NCBI RefSeq assembly: GCF_037038585.1 | Contig: NC_092520.1 | Location: forward strand, 55,952,501-56,016,500 | Direction of reading: 5' to 3' | DNA length: 64,000 bases | From: Patagioenas fasciata | Lineage: Eukaryota; Chordata; Aves; Columbiformes; Columbidae | Shown: positions 22,691-32,998 of the stretch, piece by piece | Numbering within the stretch: position 1 is the stretch's first letter | Layout of the letters: each line of letters starts with the position of its first letter | The notes under the pieces: model-generated | Told to the model about the DNA's origin: nothing | Database searches by the model: none | Seen by the model: the letters and a program-made list of their open reading frames with translations, nothing else | Program-made: the position numbers and the translations under genes

Positions 22691-25600
22691 GAAGAAAGTC
22701 CTGTGGGCAGGTGCTGCTGCCTTGTCTGCTAAGATAACTTCCCGTTAATAAAAAGCATCAAGGGAAAAGGCAATTTTTAAAAAGATGTATTGCTTGAAAT
22801 TATTGCACAGTGCATTTGTATGTCACTGTCTGATAGGTCTTCTTTGTCATTGCTGAAGCCATAAGTGATTGGGCCAGCCTGGCTCACTCAGTGGAAAATT
22901 GCCCCTTTGGGATCATTTGGGGCTGGAAATAAATCCCCCCATAACGCTTCCCTGCTTTGTGCCAAGCCACCTCCTTTTTGCCCTTAACAGATCTGTAACA
23001 AAAACAGGACAGGAGGCTTTACCTCAGATGCCTTTTCAGGCACCATCAGAGGAGGCATTTTCTAGTTGCAGGTCCAGGGTGTCACTTTGCAAGGTGGCTG
23101 GCACCATGAAAGTCCTTGAAAATTGGAGGTGAGTGGTCAGAATTTTGCAGGATGCTCTTGCGATAATACCAAAATACCTTTTCACAGATCCACCCACAAA
23201 ATACAGATTCTGCCAGATGCATGGCAATTCTTGAAAGCAGGCTGAGATGCAGGCAATTAGCCATTACCAATCAGGGGCAAACAGGAACCACAAAGAGTTT
23301 AGCAGAACCATTAGAAAGGACAGAATTTATTTCCTAATCATTTTTCCAAAAAGCTGATGGGTCTTGAGCAACAGGCTTGATGTGTTGAAAGGGAGAGGGA
23401 AGGACTGAGTAACCTAGTATCATGTTTGTTAGCTTTGGTAGCAGGAAGTGTGCTGGTTATACAACCATATTTAATGAAAACAGGTGAAGGAAGATGTCTC
23501 CAGGAAGTATACATTCTACATCACTTGGTTAGGATTCTGTGGGGCATTGTCTGTTCACAAAGTTGTATGTCTTTACTCTTTGTCTTATCTTCTTTAACTG
23601 TTTTACAAAGTAAAAGGAAATCCATAAAGTAATTTGGAAAAACGTCTACTTCCTCATTAAAAAAAACGCAAAAAACGGAAGCTCAGAACTTTGTTCTCCT
23701 TATAAGAGTGAAGAGTATCACTAGTACTACAGCTTCCAGGCAACCACGTCTCTTTTGGTTTAGAAATCAGTGGTATCAACAATTTTGGGAGCAAAGAAAC
23801 TGAGGAGAGATCTCAGAAGATAAAATACCTTTTAATTCACATGTCTTCTAAGGTTCTAGCAATCATGAATCAAACAAACTCTGCATTATACGTGCCTGCA
23901 GCAGCCTTGAAAAATCATGTTGCCTCTGTGTGTTTTAAAGAATCAGCATTTCAGCTTTAAATTTTATTTTGGAAAGACAACTTTTTTACCAGCTTTACTT
24001 ATTGTCATTCTGGCCCCAGAGTCCACCTCTGACTAAAAGCAGGAACTTCTTTTTTTCTTCTTCTTTTGAAGATGTCCAACTTGCCCTGCTCTGCACTGCA
24101 GCACTCACTAAGTTCAGGCACCAAGCCAGCAAGACACCTTGGTAAAAAATACAGCTCTTTTTCAGTAGTTATTCAGAAAACAGGCCTTGAAATACACTTT
24201 GTTTAGAGTAAACTTTTCTCCCCCTCCTAGACTTAGTTATGTGGCCTTTACATTGAAGTGGTGTCAGCTGGCACCATTGGATGCCTCTACTGTCACAAAA
24301 CATAACGGAGCTTTAAGAGCACACACAAAGTATTTTTCTTTACATCTCTTCTCCTTTTCTACTGGCAGGGAAAGGCAAATACAGTTTGGGGCTTGTGGGA
24401 GTTGAGTAGCAATGTGTTCACTTGTTGTTTGCTACTTTAAAGTTTAGGTTCGCTCAACCTAGATTTTCAGAGTGCAAAATATTGACAGATGGAAACAGTC
24501 ACTCAACGTTTACTCCACTAGCTTAGCCTTATCAGCAAAATGACAACATCTATCTGAGGCCTAAGTGACTCAGTGGTGAGCCTGGCACTAATCTTCACTT
24601 TACATGGTAGATCCCTACCCCACAGTTACACCATACAGCAAAGACAACAGCATCCCAGTGATGTGTACCATTACATTGGGGTAAAATTGCAGCCTTGTCT
24701 CACATCATTATCCAACACAGACCCGGTTGAAGTAGACCATGCTCTAACTATTTTAGCCTTTCTCTCTACTAACTCTTCACCATGCTATTCATTTTGACCC
24801 TACGCACAGTCTTCTCAGGCGTTCAGTATGACGCAGAATTGCTTGAAAGGCAGATAGATGCAGCCAGATTAAAAATACAGTTCGACATGTCTACAAAAGC
24901 AGTTGGTAATTCCAAAATTTCCTGTTCAGTATTGTCAGAGCTGACATCCCCCAGAAGTGATGTGAACCCTGTTTCCCTGACAAAGTTATTCTCTTTGTCC
25001 CTCTGTAGTCCCAGGCAGAGAGCAGCTCACTGGTAGGTACTTGAGTTGACGTGACAGTCTTTGCAGACAAACATAACAGAGGCTTTTGACAGGATCCTGG
25101 TTACTGGAACATTCCTGTGCTGTGAATTAGCCTGCAGTAGTGTAGTAATTTATGTAGCTGTGTTGTCACATTGTGTACAGAGCTTGGAAAGTGCCTCCTG
25201 TTTGCCGCAATTGAAACACTTATTCTTGTTTAAGCATTAAACAGCTGCTAAAAATAGAAGCTGTCGAGATGTCACCCTTCACAGTAAACAAAAGGAATGA
25301 GTCAGATGAGTCTCTCAGTCCTGCAGAACACCTGAGCAGTCCTTGAATGCTTTAAAAATTTACTGTTGAGCTTTTGTCCTTTTCTGGATCCAGCTGTACT
25401 ACTGGAAGATGTGACATCCCTTCTCCTGGAGGTTCTTGCCCCACCAGCAAACTATGGAGCATTCCCTTACCTACTTGAGCACTTTACAATCAGCTAGTTT
25501 AGCCCAAACTAACAGAAGAGAGATGGTGGATAAGCAGGTGAGATAGGAAGAAGGCAACCAAACAACAGCTATGTTAAGAAAGGAGGAGGAGGCAAAAAGC

Positions 25601-26519
25601 TCTGAAAGGTCACTGAAACTGTGGGACTGCCACTCTTGCTGTCAGAGATGGAAAGCGTTCAATACTTCCATTTCACACTTTTTACGTTAAGCTGCTCCAT
25701 TTTATATTGTATGTGTAGCTGTATTTTAAGAGCTTCTGTTGGTGTGTGATAAGCTGAGCTTGGGCTTGAGAAGGAAGAGCTTCTGAGAACAAGAATTAAA
25801 AATGCTCTGAGAGAGGAAAAAAGATATTTTTTAATCCACTCTTTCAGTCGTGAATGTGTAAGTGGTAGACACATCTTGTGCTTTCACTTATATGGAAGAG
25901 GAAGAGAATTTATGCAGTGTGTTTGTACTTTTTGCTCATGTTGGGGAGCTGGGATGTTATGAACGTAGATCAGAAAATGTTTATTTCATGTGAGCTGTCT
26001 TATGTGTTTGTGTAACTTGCGGATTTGAATCAAACAGGCATATGTGAAAACAGGTAGCTTGTCCATGGATGATCACCATCTAGTGGCAACCTGTAAAATT
26101 CACGCTTTGACAGAAGAGGACAATCTAAAACAGAAAACATCAAAAGGCCTGTGGCATTGCTTCAAAAACGTGTACCTGATGGCTGAGCCTGTGCCAAATT
26201 AGTTATGTCAAATTCCACAAATTAAAACACTACGGTGCCATCATAGGTGTCGTACCCAAGCCATGGGGTGGGATGAGCTCCAGCACTGGGGATGCTCCTG
26301 GGCATTGCTTGCTTCACTAGCGCCATTGTTACCAGTAACATATGCCTGATTGCAAAGCCTCGTGGCCAAAAGGGACATCCAGAGGACAGGCAGGCTTGTG
26401 TCCCTCTTGCTAAGCACCTGGCTAGCCTGTTCCTAAGCACACCCATGGGTGGAGAGTTCTCCTGTCCTTTCCTGTCCTTTCCTGTCCTTTATCACCCATC
26501 CTGAGAGAACGTCCTTCCT
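22691..26519. other. Intergenic, nothing recognised
   Basis: Unique sequence downstream of the MIR-like element. Short frames only, plus the 10-bp triplication at 26461. Confidence 0.6.
26461..26490. repeat. (CCTGTCCTTT)3
   Basis: Three perfect copies of a 10-bp unit. Confidence 0.95.
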
Positions 26520-27750
26520 GCTGACTGCCCTTGAGGAGTTTTGAGGCCATTTGGTTTTCTGTCCGGTTACTTTCCCTCTAGTAGTTTCTCTGAGTGCTCT
26601 CACTACGCTCCTCTTACCTGTGCCTTACCTGAAGGGCAGCCTCCAAGACTGAACACGGTGCTCCAGCCAGGTGGGTAACAACGTTGCTAAGGGTGAAAGG
26701 GCTGCTTCGCACATCTTGTACATTATATTCTTATTCATATATCCCAGCATCATGGCACCTGCCTTTTTTTTTTCACCTACAGCAGACACTGTCAGCCCAC
26801 TGAAGCTGTCAGCTTCTGACCAGCCTGTGATTCACAGTGACCACAGATCATTCTCTCCCAAACTGCTACTTATTTTTTTCTCCCCTTTTGTGTTTGCACA
26901 GTTCATTATTTCTGCTTAAACATGGTACTTTGCACCTGTCACTGTCTAACAGCATCCTGTGCATTTTCCAACCATACTTGCAATTTGTCAACAGAATTTT
27001 GTCCTCTCGGCTTCATGTCATCTGCAAATATAATAACCAGACTTCATTTAATCACCCAATTTGTTAATGAAAACACTGAATGTCCCTAAACCCTGGACAC
27101 ACTGGTCAAATCCCCACTCAGTGGCTTCCCCTACTGATAGTAAATCACTAGCTTGTCCACTCTGAGTGAAACTCTGCAACCAGCAAAAAATTTCCTCCAG
27201 ATAATTTCCTTAGCTTATACACAAGAGTGTCATCTCAGACAGTGTCAAAATTCCTTCTGAAGTCAAGATACATGACATCTTTTTCTTCACGTATGAGCCT
27301 GTTATTTTGTTGTAGTGAGAAATGAGAATGATCTAGGACTGTACATAGCTGATAGATCCATACTGGCTAGTACTCACCTGAATTCGTCTTCTGTAGACTT
27401 ATAATCTGATCATTTGTGTCAGTATTTTTCTGAGATGGACATTAACATGACTGTTAATTCCTTGTTCCTTCATTTTTCCATATATGTATATCCTTATATA
27501 TATCTCTATCTCCTTGTATATATCTATATCTATATATATCTATATAGATACATATCCTTGTATTCACCACATATGGCCTCCTCTGGTACTCCTCCCATCC
27601 TTCGCTTGGCCAGCTCCAAGTTTTCACCATTCAGTTCCTCAGTGCCCTGTATGGAATTTCATCAGCTCCATTTCATTTAAAAACATCTGATTTATCTAGG
27701 TGCTTTCTAAGTACGTCATTCAGAGATTTCAGCAACCATGACAATATCTG
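26520..27750 (-). mobile_element. Long decayed CR1/L3-like LINE fragment
   Basis: About 1.2 kb that reads, on the plus strand, as the reverse complement of an ancient CR1/L3 RT region. In order I recognise gaacacggtgctccagccag (26650), atcccagcatcatggcacctgcc (26740 on), a segment like catggtactttgcacctgtc (26920), atgtcatctgcaaatataat (27015), agtgtcaaaattccttctga then agtcaagatacatgacatct (27240-27280), agatccatactggctagtac (27354), and gatggacattaacatgactg (27434). These follow the standard order of the family. No open frame remains. It ends about 0.44 kb from the OXGR1 stop codon. Confidence 0.7.
27476..27552. repeat. (TATATC)-rich low-complexity tract
   Basis: Imperfect TATATC/TATATG units inside the decayed CR1/L3-like element, interrupted by tccttg segments. 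Confidence 0.85.
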
Positions 27751-28189
27751 CTGTGGTTTGCTTGGGTTATAACAAACAGAACACTACCTCAGTGACAACC
27801 CTGAAACCAATGGAGATTGTTCTCATGTTCAAACTAAGCTCTCCATGTTTCTGTAATCAGCGGCCAAGCCCAGAGCAAGAGAACACTGCACTCCCCAAAT
27901 AATTTTGGAAACAGCCCAGTCCAGTAGTTTTATTTTCCACCTTCAAGGTGTCTCACAATATTTTCTTTTGTCTCCCCATTCTTTGTTTGCTCCCAAGACA
28001 GCTTTTTGACAAGTGCTCTACTGCAGGGAGAGGGAGAAACCATCTGCAATTCTTGCTAACATATCAACACAGCTGCCTTTGCAGGAGCTTGTAGCACGGA
28101 TTGCTGGTATTCCTTCATAACTTTAATGTGATTTGTGACTTGGTCACATAATTGTTGCTCCCAGACTGCTGGACATATATGCTCCACTT
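27751..28189. other. 3' flank of OXGR1
   Basis: Probable 3' UTR and downstream DNA of OXGR1, with a candidate AATAAA at 27929-27934, bordering the decayed CR1/L3-like element. Confidence 0.55.
27929..27934 (-). terminator. Candidate poly(A) signal of OXGR1
   Basis: An AATAAA hexamer on the minus strand about 255 nt past the TGA stop of OXGR1, upstream (in plus coordinates) of which begins the decayed CR1-like element at 26520-27750. Weak evidence from one hexamer. Confidence 0.3.
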
Positions 28190-29143
28190 TCACCTTGAAA
28201 GAGAGAGGATGGCCTGCTGGAAGTTACCTCCAATCACAACATAAAGCAGCAGGTTGCCACATGTGTTGAGTGCAGCCAGTGGCCGAGAGATTATATAGAT
28301 GGAGTGGATTTGCTTCTCCACATGACAGCTGACGGGACACAGCCGTAGTTCAACCCGAGCCACCCGAAAAACATGGAAGGGGAGGAAGCACACATAGAAG
28401 ACCACCAAGAGGACGATGGCAAGTCTGCGAGCTTTTTGTTTGTAGCAAGCCTGTGTCTGGAGCCCAGTAGCCAAGGTGTAAATAATGAGCGCGTAGCACA
28501 GAGTCACCATCAGCAAAGGCAAGAAGAAGGCAAACGTGGTCAGCAGCCAGTTATACCACCTGATTGTGCCCAGGTTTTCAGAGCTGGTAAGGTCCAGGCA
28601 TAAGGATCTGTTTTCCTCCTCTTTTGAGGAGATCAAGAAGTTGATGGGGCTGACAGCTGCCAGTGAGATCACCCAAACTGCTGCGCAAACTACCGCTGTC
28701 CACCGCTTCCTCTGGGTGTGAAAGAACCTCATAGGGTGGACAACCACCACGTAGCGGAAGGCACTGAAGCAGGTGAGGAAGAGGATGCTGCTGTACAAGT
28801 TGAAATGGAAGCCAAAGCGGATGAACTTGCACATGAATTCACCAAAGACCCAGTGCTCCCCACTGGCATAGTAGTGTATCAGGAAGGGAAGGCTGATGAG
28901 GTAGAGCAGGTCTGTGAGTGCCAGGTTCATCATGATGATGGTGCTGCTCTTCCAAGGCCTCATCTTGAAGCTGTAAACACAAATTGCAATGACGTTTCCT
29001 GGGAAGCCTACCAGGAAGACGATGCTGTACATAACAGGGAGGTACAAAGTCTTCAGGCCGACTTCCACATCAGTGCAATTGGGAAAATCACCTTCAGTGT
29101 CTTGCCAGGTGGTGGGCTTGGCTAAGTCGTCACTTCTATGCAT
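28190..29143 (-). CDS. OXGR1: 2-oxoglutarate receptor 1 (OXGR1/GPR99)
   Basis: Intact 317-aa class A GPCR in one exon, ending in TGA. Approximate TM spans: 34-58, 69-92, 104-131, 149-171, 199-222, 240-262, 279-304. Diagnostic OXGR1 blocks include YLPVMYSIVFLVGFPGN, KMRPWKSSTIIMMNLALTD, SLPFLIHYYASGE, KFIRFGFHFNLYSSILFLTC and SRPLAALNT. Cys105-Cys182 form the TM3-ECL2 disulfide and Cys23-Cys273 a likely second one. Sequons are at N22 and N178. The basic ligand residues known in the family are all present: R109, H113, R260, R287. In mammals OXGR1 senses extracellular 2-oxoglutarate through Gq in kidney and other tissues, and leukotriene E4 has also been proposed as a ligand. The C-terminus stops right after helix 8 at AILSLSR, about 20 residues shorter than the 337-aa human protein as I recall it. 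It lies 22 kb upstream of its paralog in the same orientation. A 15-nt 5' leader separates the ATG from a candidate splice acceptor. Confidence 0.95.
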   Translation of the reverse strand: MHRSDDLAKPTTWQDTEGDFPNCTDVEVGLKTLYLPVMYSIVFLVGFPGNVIAICVYSFKMRPWKSSTIIMMNLALTDLLYLISLPFLIHYYASGEHWVFGEFMCKFIRFGFHFNLYSSILFLTCFSAFRYVVVVHPMRFFHTQRKRWTAVVCAAVWVISLAAVSPINFLISSKEEENRSLCLDLTSSENLGTIRWYNWLLTTFAFFLPLLMVTLCYALIIYTLATGLQTQACYKQKARRLAIVLLVVFYVCFLPFHVFRVARVELRLCPVSCHVEKQIHSIYIISRPLAALNTCGNLLLYVVIGGNFQQAILSLSR

Positions 29144-29158
29144 GTTTGTTTCTTAGCG

Positions 29159-29160
29159 CT
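29159..29160 (-). other. Candidate splice acceptor before the OXGR1 ATG
   Basis: The minus strand reads tttctctcctccttaag followed by cgctaagaaacaaacATG. The pyrimidine run followed by AG makes a good 3' splice site 15 nt before the start codon. It suggests that the 5' UTR begins in an exon further upstream (higher coordinates), so the promoter is not directly next to the ATG. Confidence 0.45.
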
Positions 29161-30512
29161 TAAGGAGGAGAGAAATGCTTAGTGTTCACTGACAGATAAG
29201 ACCTTCCCATAGCCTGTTAAAAACAACTAATAATTACATATTTCTTTTCAGCTTCACATCAGTGCCTCTATCAAGATGCCTTTATCAAATAAGGAAAGAC
29301 TTTGGTGCTTTGGTAAGAATTCATGCTGATCTAGAGGCCTTTTCTCATATCTATATAGAGAAATATATTATTATATTTTAAAATACGTATTTTCGTGGAA
29401 GGGTCTGGACAGGCACAATGAAACTGTTAAGTAAGGGATTCCTGACACCACAGTGTGATGTGCATCCCCTGGTATATGAAGTTCACTTTCTGCTGTCAAT
29501 TGAGGCTCAAGTGGAGCAGAAGGACGAACTAGTCATGTTGCGCTACTGATCGAAAGTATAGAGAGCAATGTCCAAAATGTAACTGGTCCATAAATGCTGT
29601 TTGCATCCTTGTAAATTAAGCGGAAAACAGGGCAGATGTTGAAATGTTTTCATATTCTTTTTGATACTGGAGTTGGTTAACATTTTTTTCCCTGCTCTTT
29701 GGAAACAACTGATAAAGGAATATTTCATTCTTTTAGTTCATTAACAAGATTGATGTTGCAAAGAAATATGTTATTTTTAGGCTTGTCATTAGTTGCTGTG
29801 TAAATTTGCTTCCTGTAAATGGTGTTTTTGCAGACATTAATCTTAGATAGAAGTTTTCTGAAACACCAGGATAAATTAATCCAACTTTGAAAAGCAGCAA
29901 TATGAGACTTGAGCAGGATTCAAGGGAAGATAGCCCACTACTCTGTACAACAGAAAATACAGAGCCACTGAAGCACATGGCAAATATTCTAACTGCTAAC
30001 GTTGCATCCAGTAAGTGCATTTGTGTGAATGCCTTCTTCCTTTCAAAGTGGAGGAGATGTTTTGATGGAAAAAATGAATAAATCTCTACTGCAATTTTTC
30101 TGGAAGAATTCAACATCTTACAGGATGATCCCTGTCCTCAAATTACTGTGGCCTGGATCTGTTAAAATGGATCCTACTGAATCACCACTTCTATTTCTGA
30201 TTCCACTCTTGAATTTTTTTGTGTGTAGCTTCTACCCTCAGTCATGAGATTTCACAGAGACAGGTTGCAGGATTTGAATTCAAGTTTGTGTAGAACATTT
30301 GGTTCAAACATATATAAAACACTTTTGAAACTGAAGCTGGAGCTTGAGGAGACACATGCCAAACACTGGCATTTGTTTCTAAAGAGCAAAACAGTTTCAA
30401 ATCTCTTCTCATGGCTGAGGATGGTGCAGGGGGTGGTTTGGAGAAATTAGTGGCTCAAATTCAGTTAAGAAGTAATGCAGCAACACCGTCATCCTCAAAC
30501 AAACTGGAAGGC
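29161..30512. other. 5' flank of OXGR1
   Basis: Unique AT-rich sequence upstream of OXGR1. A noncoding first exon may lie here or further on, but none can be identified by eye. Confidence 0.55.
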
Positions 30513-30813
30513 ACTGGTATGGAGACAGATTTTTTAGCAGGGCCTGTTACAATAGGACAAGAAGTAATGATTTTAAACTAAAAGAGGGGAGATTCAGGCT
30601 GGATGTGAGGAAGAACTTTTTTTACAATGAGGGTAAAACACTGGCCCAGGTTGCTTGGAGAGGTGGTAGATGCCCCACCCCTGGAGACATTCCAGGCCAG
30701 GCTGGGCGGGGCTCTGAGCAACCTGATCTAGTTGAAGATGCCCGTGCTCATTGCAGGGGGTTGGACTAGATGACCTTTGAAGGTCCCCTCCAGCCCAAAC
30801 CATTCTATGAGTT
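30513..30813 (+). mobile_element. CR1 LINE 3' fragment
   Basis: Begins at gagacagattttttagcagg and continues through acactggcccaggttgcttgg, cctggagacattccaggcc and gttgaagatgcccgtgctca to a 3' end cattctatgag. Same subfamily by its tail as the copies at 3420, 17311 and 32790. Confidence 0.92.
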
Positions 30814-31449
30814 TAGATTCACAGATTCTACCATTCTGCGGCTAATGGTTAACCAGGTTAACAGTAAAGGCTACACCCTGCAGCAGCAGCAGGTTGCAGC
30901 ATGCTGTCTGCTGCTGGAACCATGTGGGCTGTGCACACTGTGGTGTTTACAGTGCACAATTATTAAATGAGTTGAAGGACATGACTGGGTGCTGCTCCCC
31001 ACATCACTTTCTTTGTGGTTTTGTGGGACTATCATTTTGTCAGCAGCTTCTTTTCCACCAACCAGCGTACTGCAACCATATATGGGATGGAGAGCAAATA
31101 ACCTATGACTGACGAAGAGCGTGCCAGCAGCACTCAGTCTCTGCAATCTGACAGCTGCATTCTCTCAGGTGCTTTCAGAGCCATCTCCTTTGCTATTGGT
31201 GAGGTATTGGTGAGGCTGGATTTGCGTTGGGGAACATGGGTCTCCCTCACAGGCCAGGCCATCCCCAAGCCCAGTGCTGGTTACAGGAATCTGAGGTGGG
31301 GCAAGTATTGCAAGAAAAGCACATGGGTGTGGGGGGTCTTGCTTCTGAACTGCCCTCAGATTATATCCAACCTAACAGGTTACCACAGGGACCAAAGAAA
31401 GGAGACAGCAAGCCTTTGCTGTCGGCCTTGTTATTTTGCTGTCTGAATT

Positions 31450-31960
31450 ACAAATAGAATTTAGACAAAACTTAAATCTAATTAAGGAACAGTTTGTACC
31501 ATGGGAGATTTTATCACACTAAGTAATTGGCCATAATGGGACTTCTGCAGCCCAAGCTGAGGGCAAATGATATATGCTGTAGACACATAATGAACTTTAA
31601 ATAAATTATCCAAGAGCAGAACTCGTAATAAAAGGGAACTAGATTATTGAAATAGAAGCCCTCTTTCAGTCTTAACAGTGGAGTCACTGCTGCATTACAT
31701 CGTATTCTTTACTGTAACCAATTGATTTGAGTCACTTTAAAAAATGTTGTGATTGCATGTCTTTAATTGCAGTCACGTATAAGGGAAACTTGTCTGCTCC
31801 TGCATTGTGATAATTTAATTAGAGCCTACTGGAAATAAAAGCCAAATGGCTGCAGCCATGGTAAAGTAACCTAATGCCTTTAATTGGACTATATTTCACA
31901 CAGATATGTTGCTGAATAAATTAAATAGGATTTGACTTGCAGTGTTTGACTCTTTTACTG
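31450..31960. other. Possible conserved noncoding element
   Basis: Repeat-free AT-rich stretch with several homeodomain-type cores (taattaag near 31479, taattgg near 31524, taatttaattag at 31811, taattgg near 31880) and no open frame. Its texture resembles vertebrate conserved noncoding enhancers. Inference from composition only. Confidence 0.25.
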
Positions 31961-32789
31961 GCTCAGAGTCGAGAGATGCAAGTGACATATTTAAGGACAA
32001 AGACGTGAGCCCTCCTTCCCTTGCCCTTTTTAATTCAGGGAGCTATCTCGATGCAGAAAGAGTGTGTGGGTTTAATGTGAGCATTGGATATGCATCCCAG
32101 ATAAATTAAATTTGTTCCATGCTTCTATCATCCTTTAACCCTTTGCTCATCTTGTTCCACTTCACCCTGCCCTCTATATTCACACCTGTAAATCAAAATA
32201 TGCATTTTACCTGTAAATCCTCAGTGCTGTCTTCTCTCCTCTTCATAGCTCCTTCCTCGAATACCCTACTCCAGCTGGCACAGTTTTCTTTTAAATCCCC
32301 TGGGCCTGTGCAGTGAGACTGTCTGGGAAAGCTGTGGCAACCCCTTCAGGCTATTGGTCAGGTTGCAGGAATGCTCTGCCTCTGTTCCCAGCTCTCTGCA
32401 GGGCAAAGGCACTGTGGGCTTCCCGGTGCTGAGCAGGAGCTGCTCTGACCCCTCTCGCCTTCCTGCAGACTGGCTGTCACGCTGATAGTGGTGGTGGGGC
32501 TGCCCTGGTGTCAGGTGTTCTCCTGTCTGTCCACTGCTGCCTGCGTGAGATGTGGAGACCTGCGCTGTATTGCTCACAAAATTGGTCTGGACTGCCTGTA
32601 ACCTGTCTGGTTGGCCTGGAGCGGTTTGTTATGGGCACTTCCGGCCCTTGGAGAGGGAGGCAGGCTAGCAGCATTCAAGCAGGGAGAAGCAGCATCACCA
32701 CAGTGCCTACCTGAAGGAATATCTGCTCCCCGAGTCCCAGCGCATAGAATAGGAGAGGTGGGAGACGGGGAGAGGTGTGGGGAAAGCAG

Positions 32790-32998
32790 GGTTTCAAACT
32801 TTATAATAAGGGTGAGGAAACACTGGCACAAGTTGCCCGAAGTTGTAGTAGATGGCCATCCCTGGAGACCTTCAAGGCCAGGCTGGACGGGGCTCTGAGC
32901 AACCTGATCTAGTTGAAGATGTCCCTGCTCATTGCAGGGGGTTGGACTAGACGACCTTTGAAGGTCCCTTCCAACCCAAACCATTCTATGAGTCTATA
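32790..32998 (+). mobile_element. CR1 LINE 3' fragment (short)
   Basis: Last ~200 bp of a CR1: gggtttcaaactttataata, gaggaaacactggcacaagt, then ctggacggggctctgagcaa, ttgaagatgtccctgctcat and the tail cattctatgagtctat. Confidence 0.92.
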
